A stretch of 64,000 nucleotides of DNA from Toxotes chatareus (GCA_016801885.1 CM028901.1:16813095-16877094), one strand, 5' to 3'. Counted from the stretch's first letter, positions 9,770 through 23,419 are shown. The notes: generated by a model not told the origin, from the sequence alone. Translations and numbers: made by a program.

Positions 9770-12700
9770 CCTTGTAATTCTCTGAAATGTGTGGAGCTCA
9801 TGCACTAAAAGTTCTTTTTAATTATACTTCTACAAGTAACAATGGTCATCGTCATTGTCATGAACAGTTCATCACAGCTGCTTTTGTCCCCTTCACTGAC
9901 CTCATTAAGAAGTCTGGAAACGAGCTACTGCTGCGACAGAGATGTAACGAGTGAATCATTACGCTGTGATTTCCACAGGCCAAACTTCACTGAATGAGAT
10001 CTCTCCTAAGAAGCACACAACTGGTCCTCAATTAAACTCACACCCCACAACAAAGCTGACAAACCCAGACTATTACTATTCCAACTCGGATAAGAAAAAT
10101 TAGGAAACTTTAAATTTAGGACAGGGGGACAGACAACAAAGTAAAATGCTGGACGTATCAAACATTACAATCAGTTTGAATTTGAACGAGTGTCTCCTTT
10201 AGCTGAGCAGCTGGGAGACAGACTGTGACGATGATGTCACCCAGAGACAAACGCCAGCTGTTTTACAAACAGTGATAAGAAAGCAAACGAGCTGGAAACT
10301 ACAGCACGGCTCAGACCTGTGGACATACAAAGACACACAGACCACAGACGGACACCTGAGGAGCTAACCAGCAGTTACATCTAATACACAGAGATCCACA
10401 CCAGTGTATTATCTTGCCATTAAATCATTCATGTGTATGTGTTATGGGCCTTTCACTGGAGTGAATGGGGTGTCATTCTACACACACACACACACACTAC
10501 ACAGTGTAAATTCAGTTTTAAGGTGGCATCTCTTTCTTTGTGAGGTATTTTGAGTCTAGTTGTCTTCACCAAAGAAGACAGGATTCAGACTGTACTACTA
10601 ACTTGCAAATAAAATAGCAAATTCTGATGAATTTGAGTGTTTAAATAGTGAAATAATAATCTTTACAACCTTGAAGTGTTCTGTGATCAAAATTTTGAGT
10701 CATTCTCAGGCTGGGCTGAGAATGATAGAATTATTTATCTATTTAAAGTGTTTTTTTTAATAAACCTGGAGTGCCAAAAAAAAAAAAAAAAAATCCTGAG
10801 CATAGAAAGCTGCGTCATTAATAGGAGGAAGAAAAAAGTCTTTTCAGCTCTACATAAAAAGTGGCTCTGACATCTTTAGTCATCAGATCATCTCAGTTCT
10901 ACTACTAGTGGTGATGAGACATTATGACTCATCCACATCTGTGTCTGATCATCAGTGTAAGCTAATGAAGACACTGTGACACTGACACTAAGGCCTGTTA
11001 CATGTCTGATTAAGATTTATTCAAAATAACAACTTCATAAACATTTTCACATAATTAAAGTGAACTTTTGTCATTTCTGCTTCACACTGATTCAAAACAG
11101 GACAGTTTACTAAAATCCTCTGTTGTGCTAAACATTAAAACATTAATTCAAGATTTATAAAAGCTCTGGCATCTACTCTTCAGGCACAGAACACTGGTTT
11201 TCTGAATATCCCCAAACAGGGCAACAATTCCACTGAAACACTTTATAACAGTAAACAAACAGTTTCTGTGGATTAAACCTGAATTTGAATCACTACAGGT
11301 CACAGGTGCACTCCTCTTTGTTTTTGGCTGCATATCTACAGTGCGTGTTTGGCTGCATCAGCCTCATGTATCAGCCATGTTGACACCATCTCCAACCCCC
11401 CATGGCCGCACACTGAGCTGCAGGACCGTCTGCTTGTGTACCTTTGTGCTGAGCCACTTTCACAGTAAATCTGTCCCTCTTTGTCCCCGCCGCTCTTTCC
11501 TAGTGAAAACTGTGAATGATGCTGACTGTGTGACTGGGTTTTGCTTCAGGTACAGAGGAGAACGCTGGGTAATTAGCCGGAGCGGCAATTAGCAAGTTGG
11601 CTGAACAGACCAAAAGATGAACAACAGAAATATAATCAACAGAAAAGACATACAGCCCATACTGTCTGACTGAAGACACTCTGCACTGTGCGCTGCTATT
11701 ACCGGAGAAGTGTGCAATTTCAGTCAAAGACACATTTAAGTTAGTGTGTTTGGTTTGCTAATCGAACGCAAAGACAATGCAGTGAAGTGTGGAAAGTTCT
11801 GCTATCACAAAATCTGAACCCAACGGATTTATATAAATAAATAATTCTCACACTGCTCCGAAAAAACTGACTTCAAACTGCACTGAGACAATTTTTTTTA
11901 CAGTCAAGCCTTTCATGTCGACAGTCATCAGAGAGGACCAGAAATTAGTCTGGCCCATTCACAGCAGCGAGGGCCTCTCTGAAAAGGTCATTTGAAGCTG
12001 ACTGAAGTGTCCTTGAATGCACCAGTGATGAGTGGAGAGTATAAAACAGCTGCCAGGCGTGATGGAAACTATGTCTGAAAGGCTCTGCGTGCCGCTTTTC
12101 ATTTCAAATTTCTCTATTAGGAATAGCTTTTGAAACTGGCCTCACTGTCCTACAGTCATGTGAAAGGCTCTGCTGCAACTTTAAGTGATTGGAGGGTAAG
12201 CATGAGACAAACAGAGACACAGAGGGAAGTGGAGAGTGTCCACAGCATGCTTACAGACCCATCAGTAATTACTTAGTTGATTAATTGAGGAGTCAGACAT
12301 GCGGCAAAGCAAATGAGTTATTTAGTTAGCTAATAGTCTGCAATTGAAGGAAAGTGACTTCAGGCTATGAAGCTGTTTCAACCAGTTTGTCTCAACAGAA
12401 GCTTCAGTCCTTTAGCCCAGGACGAGGATGCAGGTACAGGGCTGTAATTTTATTATTGATTAATCTGCCTTGTTATTTTCTCGATCAGTTGATTGGTCTA
12501 TAAAACATCCAAAACCATGAATCACCAAAATATCCTAGAGACTGAGGGGGACATCACTGAAAAAGTCCAAAACTCTCCAATAACTCAGTGTACTATAATG
12601 TAAGAATTCACACATTTGAAAACCTACAGTCATTAACAACCATGATATTTCTAATAAAAAAAACAATTTATATTTATTCAACTAATTGATCCCTGAATTT

Positions 12701-14103
12701 ATCATTGCAGCTCCGTACGGGACCTCTGTCCTCTGTCTCTTCCACGTGTAAATTACATGTTCACAGCGTGTTATGAGCAGGCTGGTACAGGCTATAATCA
12801 TTTAACACAGCTCATGTGCGCCTCATTAAAATGCATTTGTGAGAAACAGCTTTGAATCAGGCCTACCACTGCAGCCTCGTTCAGTTAAACGTTTGCTGCC
12901 TCTTTGGTTTTGTTCATTTCTGGTTCTAGATGCATCTGATGTGCACTTATTCGTGTCTCGTTATGCTAATTTGTCCACGTCCCTGAATACCAAAGCATAG
13001 TGGACACGTTGTAGTCATTTACAATCAAGTCTTCAAGGGAAGTTTCAGCGCCCTATGTATGGGTCCTTTATCTCCTAATTTCTGTGTCCTGGAGAGAACC
13101 CAAAAAAAGAAAGAACTAGAATGAAGTACTAATGAAAGGGTTTGGTTTAGTTGGTTGTGTTGACTTTTATTCTTGAAATGTAATGAACTGTGTGTTTGTG
13201 TTTTGGTTGTTGAGCTCAGCTGCTGTGCAGCCAACTACAGACTCCAGGTGATGCTGCCTTAACATTTAGTTGAAATGAATCCATTCAAAGTTTGAACTCC
13301 GTCTCTATTTTACAGATAGTTAGAGACAATTATATGGCAATTTCCCAGGAAAATCAAAATTCATTTATGGACTCTACCAAAATTGGACTTTAATGTTTGA
13401 CTGTGAAGCTGCTGTAGCTGAGGACATCTGCTCAGTAGATACATTTAATAAAGACTGAAACTGTCATTTTGTATAATACATATTTTGTATATCAAATTTC
13501 AACAAGTCCTTGATGACTGTAGCTAAGTCTTCTTGCTTGAAAAGACAACATTCATGAAGGGTTATATTAGATAGTACTTTAAAAGGGATTTCATTAAACA
13601 CATTTAAGATCATTTTGCAGGCTATTTGCATTAGATTAAATCGAAAATGAAAATAGGCAAGAGACGACTTGTCTCTGTCTGCAGCTACTCTAAAATATTT
13701 CTACACAGAAATGGTATTAAAATTAAATAAATTCAATTTAAAGTAGAACATTCCCCAGGAGCTCGGTGAATGATTTGGGTGATGGATTATGTTTTTTTTT
13801 TTTTTTTTTTTGGACAGGGAAAGCCCTGAAAAAAAATATACCCCAGAGTTCCCCCAAATGACTAACAACCCAAGTTATCTGATCTAAACAGAATCAATCA
13901 TGTCACTGAAGGCGTTGAAACAAGATGTAAATGCAAAAGCAGAAGCAGGTTCAAATCTGAGGCAGCTCCTCAGTTTTTAGTGAAAAGCTCGACATGTTTC
14001 ATGAGAGCTCCAGAGCTCACCCACACTGACAGAGAGAGAGAGAGGGGGGGTTGGGTTGGGGAGGGAGGAGGAAAGCAGTGCTGAGAGGGAGGGTAAATAT
14101 TAC
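9770..14103. other. thrb intron between TRbeta1 micro-exon and SINE
   Basis: Non-coding. It contains a short CA run (10481-10497) and poly(A)/poly(T) runs (about 10777-10793 and 13793-13811). The intron begins at the donor GTAATA (14103-14098, minus strand). The segment just after the donor is C/T-rich on the minus strand (about 14031-14090). No other exon is supported. Confidence 0.65.
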
Positions 14104-14154
14104 CATTTTGAATGGCCTCATCTTTCCAGCGGGGGGAGCATTTTTCTGCTGGCT
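14104..14154 (-). CDS. thrb: Thyroid hormone receptor beta, TRbeta1 coding micro-exon
   Basis: 51-nt exon bounded on the minus strand by acceptor ATTTTAG (ending 14155) and donor G|GTAATA (14104/14103). It reads (G)AG-PAEKCSPRWKDEAIQN plus the first base of a Gly codon. This closely matches the known short teleost TRbeta1 A/B domain (..ADKCNSRWKDEAMQNG), which precedes YIPSYLDKDELC of the DNA-binding domain. It starts with the last two bases of a Glu codon whose first base is supplied by the exon at 16060-16129. Its 3' phase equals that of the TRbeta2 exon, as expected for mutually exclusive 5' ends. The acceptor is taken at TTTTAG. A second AG two bases further on would break the frame with the upstream exon. 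Confidence 0.9.
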
Positions 14155-16059
14155 CTAAAATAGATGGGAGAGGCACTTTAAAAGAAAAGCTACTTGCTCA
14201 GTGAAACAGATGACAGAGGCAGACTGACGCTTGTCTGCTTTTCACATCAAATAAGAAAAAAAAAAAAGCATTCAACAGAAGGTCATTGTGAACCCTAAAA
14301 CAACAGCAGCACAAACATCACTTTCTTATTATTTGTTTATTTATTTTCGCAGCGTGTCATGTTGTGGGCCTCATGGCTTCACAGAGAGTGAGTGGATCAG
14401 GTTTATTTCCTCATTTGATGCGTGTAAACTCCTGTCTGAGATCAATAACATATGTCAGCGGGGTCAGCGAGCTCCCTGAGACCGGCCACATCTACACGTG
14501 ATGGCCAATTCACATCTACACTGTCTCTGCAGATCAAACAAACTCACAGCGTGCTTCAGACGGTTTGTAACGTAAGCAATATGTACGTCTTGTACGTGAT
14601 AAGCCAGGAGGGTCAACGTGTCCTTTACTGAATTTCTAAGTGCGTAAGTGAACCTAACATTCCTTGTGTGCACTGAACGAACTGTAATAAATGGTTTTGT
14701 TTGTAGAAAATGATGTTAACTGGGTGGACTGTGGCTTTTTTCCCAGTTCAGACTCTCAAATCATTATGCAAATAAGGAATCGAGCACCTACTATCAACTC
14801 TAGACTTGTGTATCATTATTAATTAATTAATTAATTAATTAATTAATTTTTCCCTTTTTGGCTCAAAATAGTTCTTGCTTAAAAAGAGAAGATTGATTTA
14901 AACCAGCACATTTTATGTTCCCTCACATCAATGCAGTGTTTGGCATTAAGCAGGTCCTCTGATGGTGAAGACAGCTCATCGTCAACCAGTAAAACTACTG
15001 AATACAAAAGGTATCATGATGGTAACATATTCTGTGGCATTCTACACGTGATCTGATGTGTGAACTGTGAGTGGTACAGGGTGGATTGCGCAAGTGTGGT
15101 GTAGATTTGTGTCATCAAACGTGCCCTAATGTGACAAATCTGGTCTGACTGTTGTTTTTCTATAGAGCTGAGAGGTGGGTGGAGGTATTTAAGGTGGTGC
15201 CTGGTTCCTGAAGTAGAAGAGCTCTTTTTTTTTCTCTCCACAGACAATATTAGGTGGCTCACAGCTGGAGCTCTCAGAAGGTTTGGATGGACATGAAACT
15301 CTCTTAGATATATGTAAATTAAGTGGATTTCCTTTCAAGTTTAGAGTAATCTTTGGATGAATTCCCAAACTGTGCCTTTTATCTACAAAGTCAATGACAG
15401 AGTGTTATGAATTTGCAAAACCTCAGATTCCCACCTATGACTGCCTTCATCTCCATAACAGCAGCAGCAGCCAAGGCTCATGGGTATGGTAGAGTCATCA
15501 AGTCAAGCACAAAGACAGGGCATGACTGCTCAGTAACTAGGCTGAAATAATTAAAACTGGTGTAGATAACATAAATGGATCTAATCGTCATTTGAGACAG
15601 TCCTCATGTTGTGGATGTCATTGAAGAAAAACTACAACAGCGAATGGAGAAAACACTTCTGGAACCAGCACCTCCTCCCACTTTGCATGTAAAGAATGAC
15701 CCACCACTGATCATGTGTAAAAAGCATAATTAGATTTCCAGCTATTTTTGATATTTAAATTTAATACAGCTATGTTCCCTGCTTTTTATTTTGAAAATTA
15801 AAAAAAATAATGACGTGTTCATGTTCAGACATGTCTCATAGTTTTAATGCAGGTGATTTCCTGCCTTACAGGGATGTTTGTATTCCAGTGAAGCGCTTTA
15901 GTGTCTGATGATGTTCTTAGTGCTGCTGCAGCGTCTTTTCTAACCTGACAAGATTATTATCCTGGGGGGAACATGGAGCACATGTTGTTTTTGGCATTTG
16001 GAGTTAAGTCATATTTGGAATAAACCTGAGGGGGTAATAAGAATACGAGTGAGTCTTAC
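14155..16059 (-). other. thrb: thrb intron between the two TRbeta1 5' exons
   Basis: The intron starts with the strong donor GTAAGA (16059-16054) and ends at ATTTTAG (14155). It contains an (AATT)n microsatellite and otherwise nothing recognisable. Confidence 0.75.
14818..14848. repeat. (TTAA)n tetranucleotide microsatellite
   Basis: About 7 tandem copies of AATT. Confidence 0.95.
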
Positions 16060-16129
16060 CTGACATACTGGTGGGGGTTCAAGGCCAAGACGTCATCCTC
16101 AGAGCCTCCTCAGACATCTGGGTACCTAC
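16060..16129 (-). CDS. thrb: Thyroid hormone receptor beta, TRbeta1 start-codon exon (5'UTR plus ATGTCAG)
   Basis: Only the last 7 nt are coding. ATG at 16066-16064, then TCA, then a single G at 16060, followed by the consensus donor GTAAGA. Joined to 14154 this gives MSE-PAEKC, which agrees with the teleost TRbeta1 start MSEQADKC. The ATG has A at -3. The exon's 5' edge is probably the acceptor TTTTCATCTAG (exon from 16129). A second acceptor, CCCAG, would start it at 16117. Everything before the ATG is leader sequence. Further untranslated exons must lie at higher coordinates but cannot be identified from sequence alone. The exact match of phase, peptide and splice sites is the main support. 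Confidence 0.85.
16079..16117 (-). promoter_or_regulatory. Upstream ORF in the TRbeta1 leader
   Basis: A 12-codon ORF, MSEEALRMTSWP followed by TGA. It lies in the same frame as the receptor ATG but stops 12 nt before it. Its ATG has a weak context (C at -3, T at +4), so leaky scanning to the receptor ATG is plausible. It is present in the mRNA whichever of the two acceptors is used. An effect on translation is inference. Confidence 0.55.
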
Positions 16130-17489
16130 CTAGATGAAAACAGATCCGAGAAATCATCAGTCATGAAGTCATGTTCTTATCCTGAATATATAACAGCTTA
16201 CAATAGTAACCCTACAGTCCACATCCTGGAGTCTATCTGTATTTTGTGCTCACAGCTCAGCCATCCCTCATGTACCATTTAATGTGACAACCAAAATCAC
16301 GTGTGAAGAGGAAAAAGTGGCAGTAATTGGATGTAAATCAGCCTCTTCAGCTTGATGAAACTGTTTGAAAGAATCTCTCTGCATCTACAGGGGACACTGT
16401 AGGACGTAGCTGCTGCTGCTGCACCATTATCAGTGTGTCGACGGGCTGTTCAGGTGTCATGGCAGCAGTTTGCCTCTGTGTGTGGTGACATCTAGTGGTC
16501 GAACACGTAAAAAAAAAAAAAAAAAAAAAAACAATTCACACAACCTCACAGCAGACACCAGAACAGGAAAGTGTCGGTGTAAGACTATTTCACAGACGTT
16601 TCTGCACCTACACAGTGTAACCATTAAGTATCTGTTCTGTTTTAATCATACAACTGAGCTGAAGCAAAGCAGTGTGAAGGTTAAGGTCTTTCAGAGATAC
16701 ACACAGAGTCAGTGCAACAAAACCAGCCTGTTCCAGTACGTCGAGGATGAATCTTTTCATCGTACTCAGGGACGTCTGCAGTAGATCTAACATGAGAACA
16801 CAATTCTTTTCTCACAATTCTCAATTTTCACACATCTGCCATAAAACAATTCACTTGTAAATTTATACAATTTGTGAATCAGGTTTTGCCGTTTGAACTG
16901 TTCCTCCTGTTCATAGCGGACACTAGGAGATCCCCTCCTAATGTGCTTTCAGTCCAGATTTTAGTCTGCTGAGGACTCATTAACTCCAGACACATTTTGC
17001 ACAGGGCGAGGACAGTGGATTCTGTCCTCCATCTCTTACATTCATCTTTTGATGTCCAGTATTAACAGGAGAAATGATTACAGCCAGCCCATTCCAGAGT
17101 TCATGTGAGCAGGTGGCCATTGTTTCAAGACTTGAAAAACTATGAATCTCTCCTTGAAATCCATGATTCTGGACAATAGATCTATCAAGCTAAACATTTG
17201 CGTTAGTGTTTCGAATTACAAGACACACTTACTTTATTTGAGACTATTTTTGTCTTAACATACTTTTTGAAAGTCCCATATTTATTTATGCTTCTGCTTT
17301 TTTTAATGTCTGATGCAGTGTTACCTCAATTTTCATTTATGGAGTTAATAGTTTATTGTAAGTTTATTGTCTTATTCTAATATTATGCAGGTGCCTGATA
17401 ATGTCTTTTTGCTGCAGAGCCTCTTGGATTTTTTTTTAACATGAAGCTAATGTCTGTCAGTTCTGTTCCAAATGAGTTAACTGTACCTC
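16130..17489. other. Upstream intron or 5' region of thrb, no exon recognised
   Basis: Non-coding, with a run of about 21 A at 16509-16531. No exon is recognised. Confidence 0.6.
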
Positions 17490-17620
17490 AGGATGGACCA
17501 AGTCAAAAGTCAAAGTCAAAGTCCGCTTTATTGTCAAAACTATATGTACAGGTCATACACAGGTTTTGAAATTGCAGTGCTCCCTAGGGCCACAGAGGGA
17601 GCGGGGGGTCGTATGTGTGT
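17490..17620 (-). mobile_element. LINE/SINE 3'-end relic
   Basis: On the minus strand the sequence reads as a retroposon 3' end: TTGACAATAAAGCGGACTTTG followed by a short (TTTGAC)n-type tail, covering 17505-17545 on the plus strand. Teleost LINE 3' ends commonly have this 'TGACAATAAAG' form. The body is too decayed to assign. The G-rich stretch up to about 17710 may also belong to it. Confidence 0.55.
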
Positions 17621-20600
17621 GGGACCATAGCTCCAGTGGGGTGGGGCTAGAGGGGGTGGGTGGGTGAGAGTCCAGAGTTTGTGTGTGCGGGGGTCCGCAG
17701 GGGGAGGGATGGCAGGACCCAGGAGAGTTCAGCATCCTGACAACTTGTTGGACCAGGTTTAGTTTCTGGTTCTTTGAACTGTGATGCATTTACTCTAAAA
17801 CTCAATTCGGCTTCTCGGAAGAAAAGAGCAATAATACAACCAGTGACAGAGTTTCACTTTGGTTTTCATGTGTAAATAAAACTTACATTCAGTTTCATCA
17901 TACTATTTGATGGTTTCCTCAGCTACTATTTTCCAAGTTTAAGAATCACAACCTCAACTTTAATATGAATTTAAGTGTTTAAGAAAAAGACAACAGAAAC
18001 ATCTGACCCTTCGATCAGCTGCTGAAGACCATGTGATACGATCAAAATCATCAGATCAGCTGCTAAATGGAGCTTGTGTTATGTTGTGATATGAGTTGTC
18101 ACCTGCTTGCAAAGCTGACAGCAAAGCTCCGACCACGGCTGTGATACTCAAGTCCACAGATTTACCGTCACTGATGCGTATACTTTAAATATATCTTTCT
18201 CGTGTGTGTGTGTGCGCGTGCAAGTGTGTTTGTTATGTAGGTGCATGTGTGTATGCATGTCATGTGTATCTCCATGCTTGTGCTTTGGGGTGTAAAGGCA
18301 GCATGTCCAACACACATCCTAACAATGCTCTCCACAAGCAGCGGATTCACAGTCCATTTACCACTTTCTCTCACAGGATGGAGCACACTGAGCCCTGCTG
18401 CAGCATCTCCTCCTCCTCTGTCTGACTGTTACTGTATATGACACAGCAGCAGCAGCGTTCGTCTCCACGGAGAGTCACACTGTGCATCTGTCTGTACTAT
18501 AACTGGCTGTGGTAAGCGGAGAAACCAGGAAGCTAAACGTCCTTGACTGGCTGTCCTCGTGAGTCCGCCTCCGCATACAATCATCTACTTTCCTGTAGCT
18601 GAAGCCACAACAGGAGGACTCAGTCTGATGGTGATGATAAGATGGAGGAAGTGGGGGCTGGGCATCAGTTCACAGAGGCGTGTATCCTCTCGCTGCGCAC
18701 TAATCAAGCCTCAGGTTCAAATGACTTTCTTATCTGTGCTGTTGCTTCTTTAAATCTACCTTTTGCTTTTTTTATTTTAACCATATTAGGGATCATTTGT
18801 GATTTCCTTGAGTGTAAAAAAAAAAAAAAATGAAATGAGTTTGATTCACAGTGGAGCGTATACACACTCTGGTGTTTTTTTGGAGTTGCTGGTAGATTCA
18901 GATTGTTCATGGCGGACTGCAGAGGAAGTGTGGCCTGAGACATCCAGGGGGAAAACTTCGAAACAGTGACTATAGAGCTTAGCAACAAATATAGCCATTG
19001 TTTCGGCAGACATTAGCTGCCATTTAGCAGCAGTGGGAGAAGGACGTTTCATTCGACCGCAGAGCAGCCAGACTGAAATATTCATTCACTCTGCGTATCT
19101 TACCCTTTGTGTTCTGGAAAAACTATATTTACCCTGTTTCAATGTTTTTTATAAAGCTACTGTATATGCTGGCTATATGTGCTATATGTGTGTATTTATG
19201 TTAAGGTATGCTAAATGTCAGTGATCTCTGCAAACCATAGGAGAAAAATTGAAATGTTTTTATTTTCAACTAGCTGCAGGTGGTATTTCCAAAGGCCTTT
19301 TCATGATCCCACAGATGCATACTGTCTGCTCAGAATGATAAAATAATTGCCCAAGGGTGATACCAATGTTAAGATCCAGTATTTCCACAGACTTACCATA
19401 CAGTACATTTCAGTGAGGAAGCAGAGCAGAGCAGAGCAGTATAGTGTGCGGATTTCAACTTGCCCCGGGGCGAACAATTTGTCATTGAGGACAGACAGAA
19501 GACCTCTGTGAGACAGTCTTAGCCTGACTGATGGAGTTACATATTGGAGTCACATGCCATAGTTGAATATGGAGTTACATCCTAAGTTACTTACAGGGTA
19601 ATGTAAGAGATGCTGAGGTCGCAGATGGGGCACAGATGTGCATCTCTTTACTGTGCAGAAATAAGACAATGTTCACATTTGACATAAAACAAACATATTT
19701 CCCACACTGTTGGACTGTTCCTTACACAAGGCCCACAGTTCAGATAACATCATTTAAGAAACTGAAAATCTCTTTAAGCTAGCTCCAAGGCTTTTCCTTG
19801 AATGTTGTAGCTGCCATTATGATGATGACTGTTTGCATATTTCATGCTGAATCTAGTTACAATGGGCTCATAATGTCATGATCAGCCCCTTAATGACTAT
19901 CTTCGGAGTCTTGTTTTGGTTTCTTTGGTTTTTGCCTTGTATTTCCTGTTTAATTTTGATGTCCTGCTCCTTGTGTATCAGTTCCTGCTTTATTTCCTGT
20001 CTTTGTCTTTTTTTTTTTTTTTTCCTGTCTTGTTGATTGTCTGCCCTGCTTGAATGTGTATCACCTGTTGACAATTTGTATTTACGTCTTATTGCTCCTT
20101 GGTTTGTCTGTGGTTGCCTCTTGTGTTTGGCCTTTCCTCATTTCTTTCTTTTTTTTTGTTGTTTTATTTCCTTATGAATTATTTTTTTGGTTTTCTGAGT
20201 TGTGTTTCCTGGCCAAACATATCATCACTCATCACATTCAGGTTATACTTCTGCTGGACTGGGCCTGTTTCTCACTGTAACAGCATTTAAACCCTGGAGT
20301 AGTAACAATCATTCAAATAAACATGAGATGACATAGCAGCACAGAGGAGCAAATAAAGACGCTCTGTGCCAATCCACAAGACACAAACCAGTCACCTTGG
20401 AAGTGATTAAATAACCTGTATCCACTCTGAAGGAGTCATTTTAAGGTGAACAACATTTTATAAGGTATAACTTGTCCTCATCTGACTGAGCCTTTATCTG
20501 CTCTACCCATGAAACAAATGTTGGTGTGATGCTGAGAAAACCCTCTAATTAAAACCCCTAATAAATCAACTATGAAAACAACCAAGCACTGAGATGTTGT

Positions 20601-23400
20601 CCATTTTGTAACTGGCAAAAAACTGTCAACAAACTCAGAACAACAACAACAAAGAAAAGAAAATGCAAAAAGTATTACAGCTTTCATAATTCCTTTGCGC
20701 TGGAACAACAGCTGGCTTGAAAAGCATTATGGGAAACTGTGCTTCGGTTTACTGCTTTTTACCCTAGAGAGCATTTAATATCCAGACAACAGCTGGCGAA
20801 AGCCCGAAAGCTGGTTCACCCGTACAACAGGTTTCTGCAGCTCTAATGAGGACAAAGACAGATAGATGCTCCGTGATCTTCTGGCTGGAACAAAGGTGAA
20901 GATGGACGGAAGGAAAACACCGGAAAACAGACCGTGTCTGTGGGCTGCTATGCGCATACACAGACTGAAAAGATGAATGATTGCAGGTCGCAGAAGGGCG
21001 CCGAAATAACGTGATACAACAGATACCCCAGCAAAGTGAAACTCCTGGTGGAAACATTTTTATAAATAACCTCCTATCTGATTTCTATATCATAGACAGC
21101 GGTGGAGTCTATTGACTGAGAAAGAAGACCGGAGGAAAACAGTTGGCTCGAAGCTGCACCAGATGTTGAGGCAAAGCGTGTATCCCTAATTATTGGGTTC
21201 TCAGAACTGCACTCTGGATCCAGTTTCAAGTTGGTAAAATACCCACATTTGTTAATCCTGGACTCTAACAAAACTCTTATCAAATTCTCTCATAAATACT
21301 TATAAATACTCTCCCTCTGTTTTTTTTATTGGGTTTCTACATGGGAGGGCCCTTTGGTTGTTCACCAGAGTAAATTCCTGTTTCTTTTTAACAGCCTCAA
21401 TGCTCTTTGACACACAAACACAGGTTAACTTAAGGTTTGTGTTAGTGTCAGTTTTAATTATTTCAACATCACTTTTAACTTTTTTTTCCCTTCAGTTTGG
21501 TGCACAATCACAGTTTCCTTAACAAAAAAAAAGCAAAGCTTAATTGCAGGTGTCACCATACACAAACTCCTGTGGCCTGAATGAAAGTCAGACGTGCTAC
21601 AGACCCAGCCCCTATCCCCAACCTTCACATCCCTGTCACTGGACTTTGTAAAGGGCACATTATTTCTGACTTTGGCATGGAAAACTGGCAATACACGTAA
21701 ATCTGAGGGTTGAAATCGTCCAGTTGCTCATTGCTGTGGAGAGGAAGCCAGTCAGAGAGCTGTAGCAAATTCACAATGCTTGCTCGTTGCCATCGGGAAC
21801 AAAACACAGCAACGTTATTGCCAAATTTTTTATCCAAAACTCACCAAGCCTCCAAAAATGAACAGAGTGTTTTATCAGGTTTTCAGAAACCATAACCTTT
21901 AGCTTCCACTTGCAGTTAGCAGAGTACACAACTGATATTTAAGCTGGGTGATTGAATGTTTCTGCATGGGAGCTTGGATCATTGATCTAAGAATCTGATA
22001 TTTTCCAACACTGATGATTCAGCCCGGAGAGATTCATCCAAACCTTGGAAGCAATCCAACCACCAATTTCTGAACCCCGGAGGCCTGACTCGCCATCTCA
22101 CACAAACGTATTAGTATTTTCTTAATGTAAAGTTGATGTTTTGCCTCTGGAGAAACATATTATCTGTACTAAAATATGATTTGAAATTAGGACAACCTGA
22201 TTCTATCACATAGGAGGTCCACAGATGGCAATTTATTTTGGAAGGGGGAAAAATCATACAGCTGAGTGCTTTTTGTGGCTCTCTAATTGCCATTTCTGCA
22301 CATTAGTGTCCCAAATAAACAAAAGTGACAATAATGGACTTCCACCGCAGGCATAAATTAGCTGCAGAGAGCAGGGTTACTCCAGTCCACCCTTTCCCTC
22401 TTCATCGAGCTTTGGCCTTTTCTACTTTCCTGCTTGCTCCATCTGATTTTTTTTATATACTTAAACAGAGAAAACTAGGTCAAACTTTGTCCTGCTTTGG
22501 ACAGCTAGGGTACTTTGGTGTTAGAATCCAGATTCTGTGCTGTCTTTGCTAGAATTTTTTTTAAAGATCCAAAACAGAGCTCAGTGCCAACTTCTATACA
22601 GCTGATTTGGACTTGAAAAAAAATTATGCTGCTGACAATGTGACTGTCAGTCATGCAGGTTATGCTATTTCTATATATATTAAGGCAACTGGAGTTGAGT
22701 GTGATATTCATGCCAGACATTCCACCAGTTCAATTCTAGCTGATGGGTGGGGCGTCCCAGGTACTTAAGCTCTTGTGGAGCTGTTAACACCTTCGGAGTT
22801 GCTGAAATCACATGTGAATTGTTGACATGCCAACATGTGAGTCGTTATGTCAAACTTACATAATAGTAGGCTCCTATTTATCTCTACCTTGAACGCTTCC
22901 GGGAACAGCTAAGAGTCCTGAAACAATCCACATTTTTCTCTGGTGAGAAAGTGCTGAGCAATTTAATCTGCAGTCTAGTGTTTACTTTGCGATGGAAAAT
23001 TGTGTGCAGTGGTGTCTGTGGTGTGGCATTTGTGTGTGCATGTATGTGCATGAGCTAACATGCTGCAGCCTTCACGCTGGCCTTGCTTCACCACCACGAG
23101 ACACTGCTGTTTTTCTTTACATACCCACCCAAGCCTGAATCACATTAGTGCTCTTATAACCAGTGTCAGCAGTGCAAGTTACTTTAAACAGCTTCATCTA
23201 CAGCACACGCGAGCTACAAAATCACAGTTTCATCTCATCTACCAAAGCTACAAAGTACAATTAAAGACTTATTGTCTTGGATTGTAAAAGACCTATTGTG
23301 TAGTGTATTTCATCAGTGTACAATGTGCTACTGCTGCATGTACGAATTTCACGCTTCAGAGACCTGGTGTGTTAAGATTAAAAGAACCGCATGTGAGATA
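17621..23400. other. Non-coding region with low-complexity tracts
   Basis: Includes a GT-rich tract (18201-18262), poly(A) at 18817-18830, a short GCAGA repeat (19420-19438), and a T/CT-rich tract at about 19910-20170. The last resembles common teleost CT-rich interspersed repeats, but I cannot name its family. No exon is supported. Confidence 0.6.
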
Positions 23401-23419
23401 CTCTGGACGCGGGTCTTCA

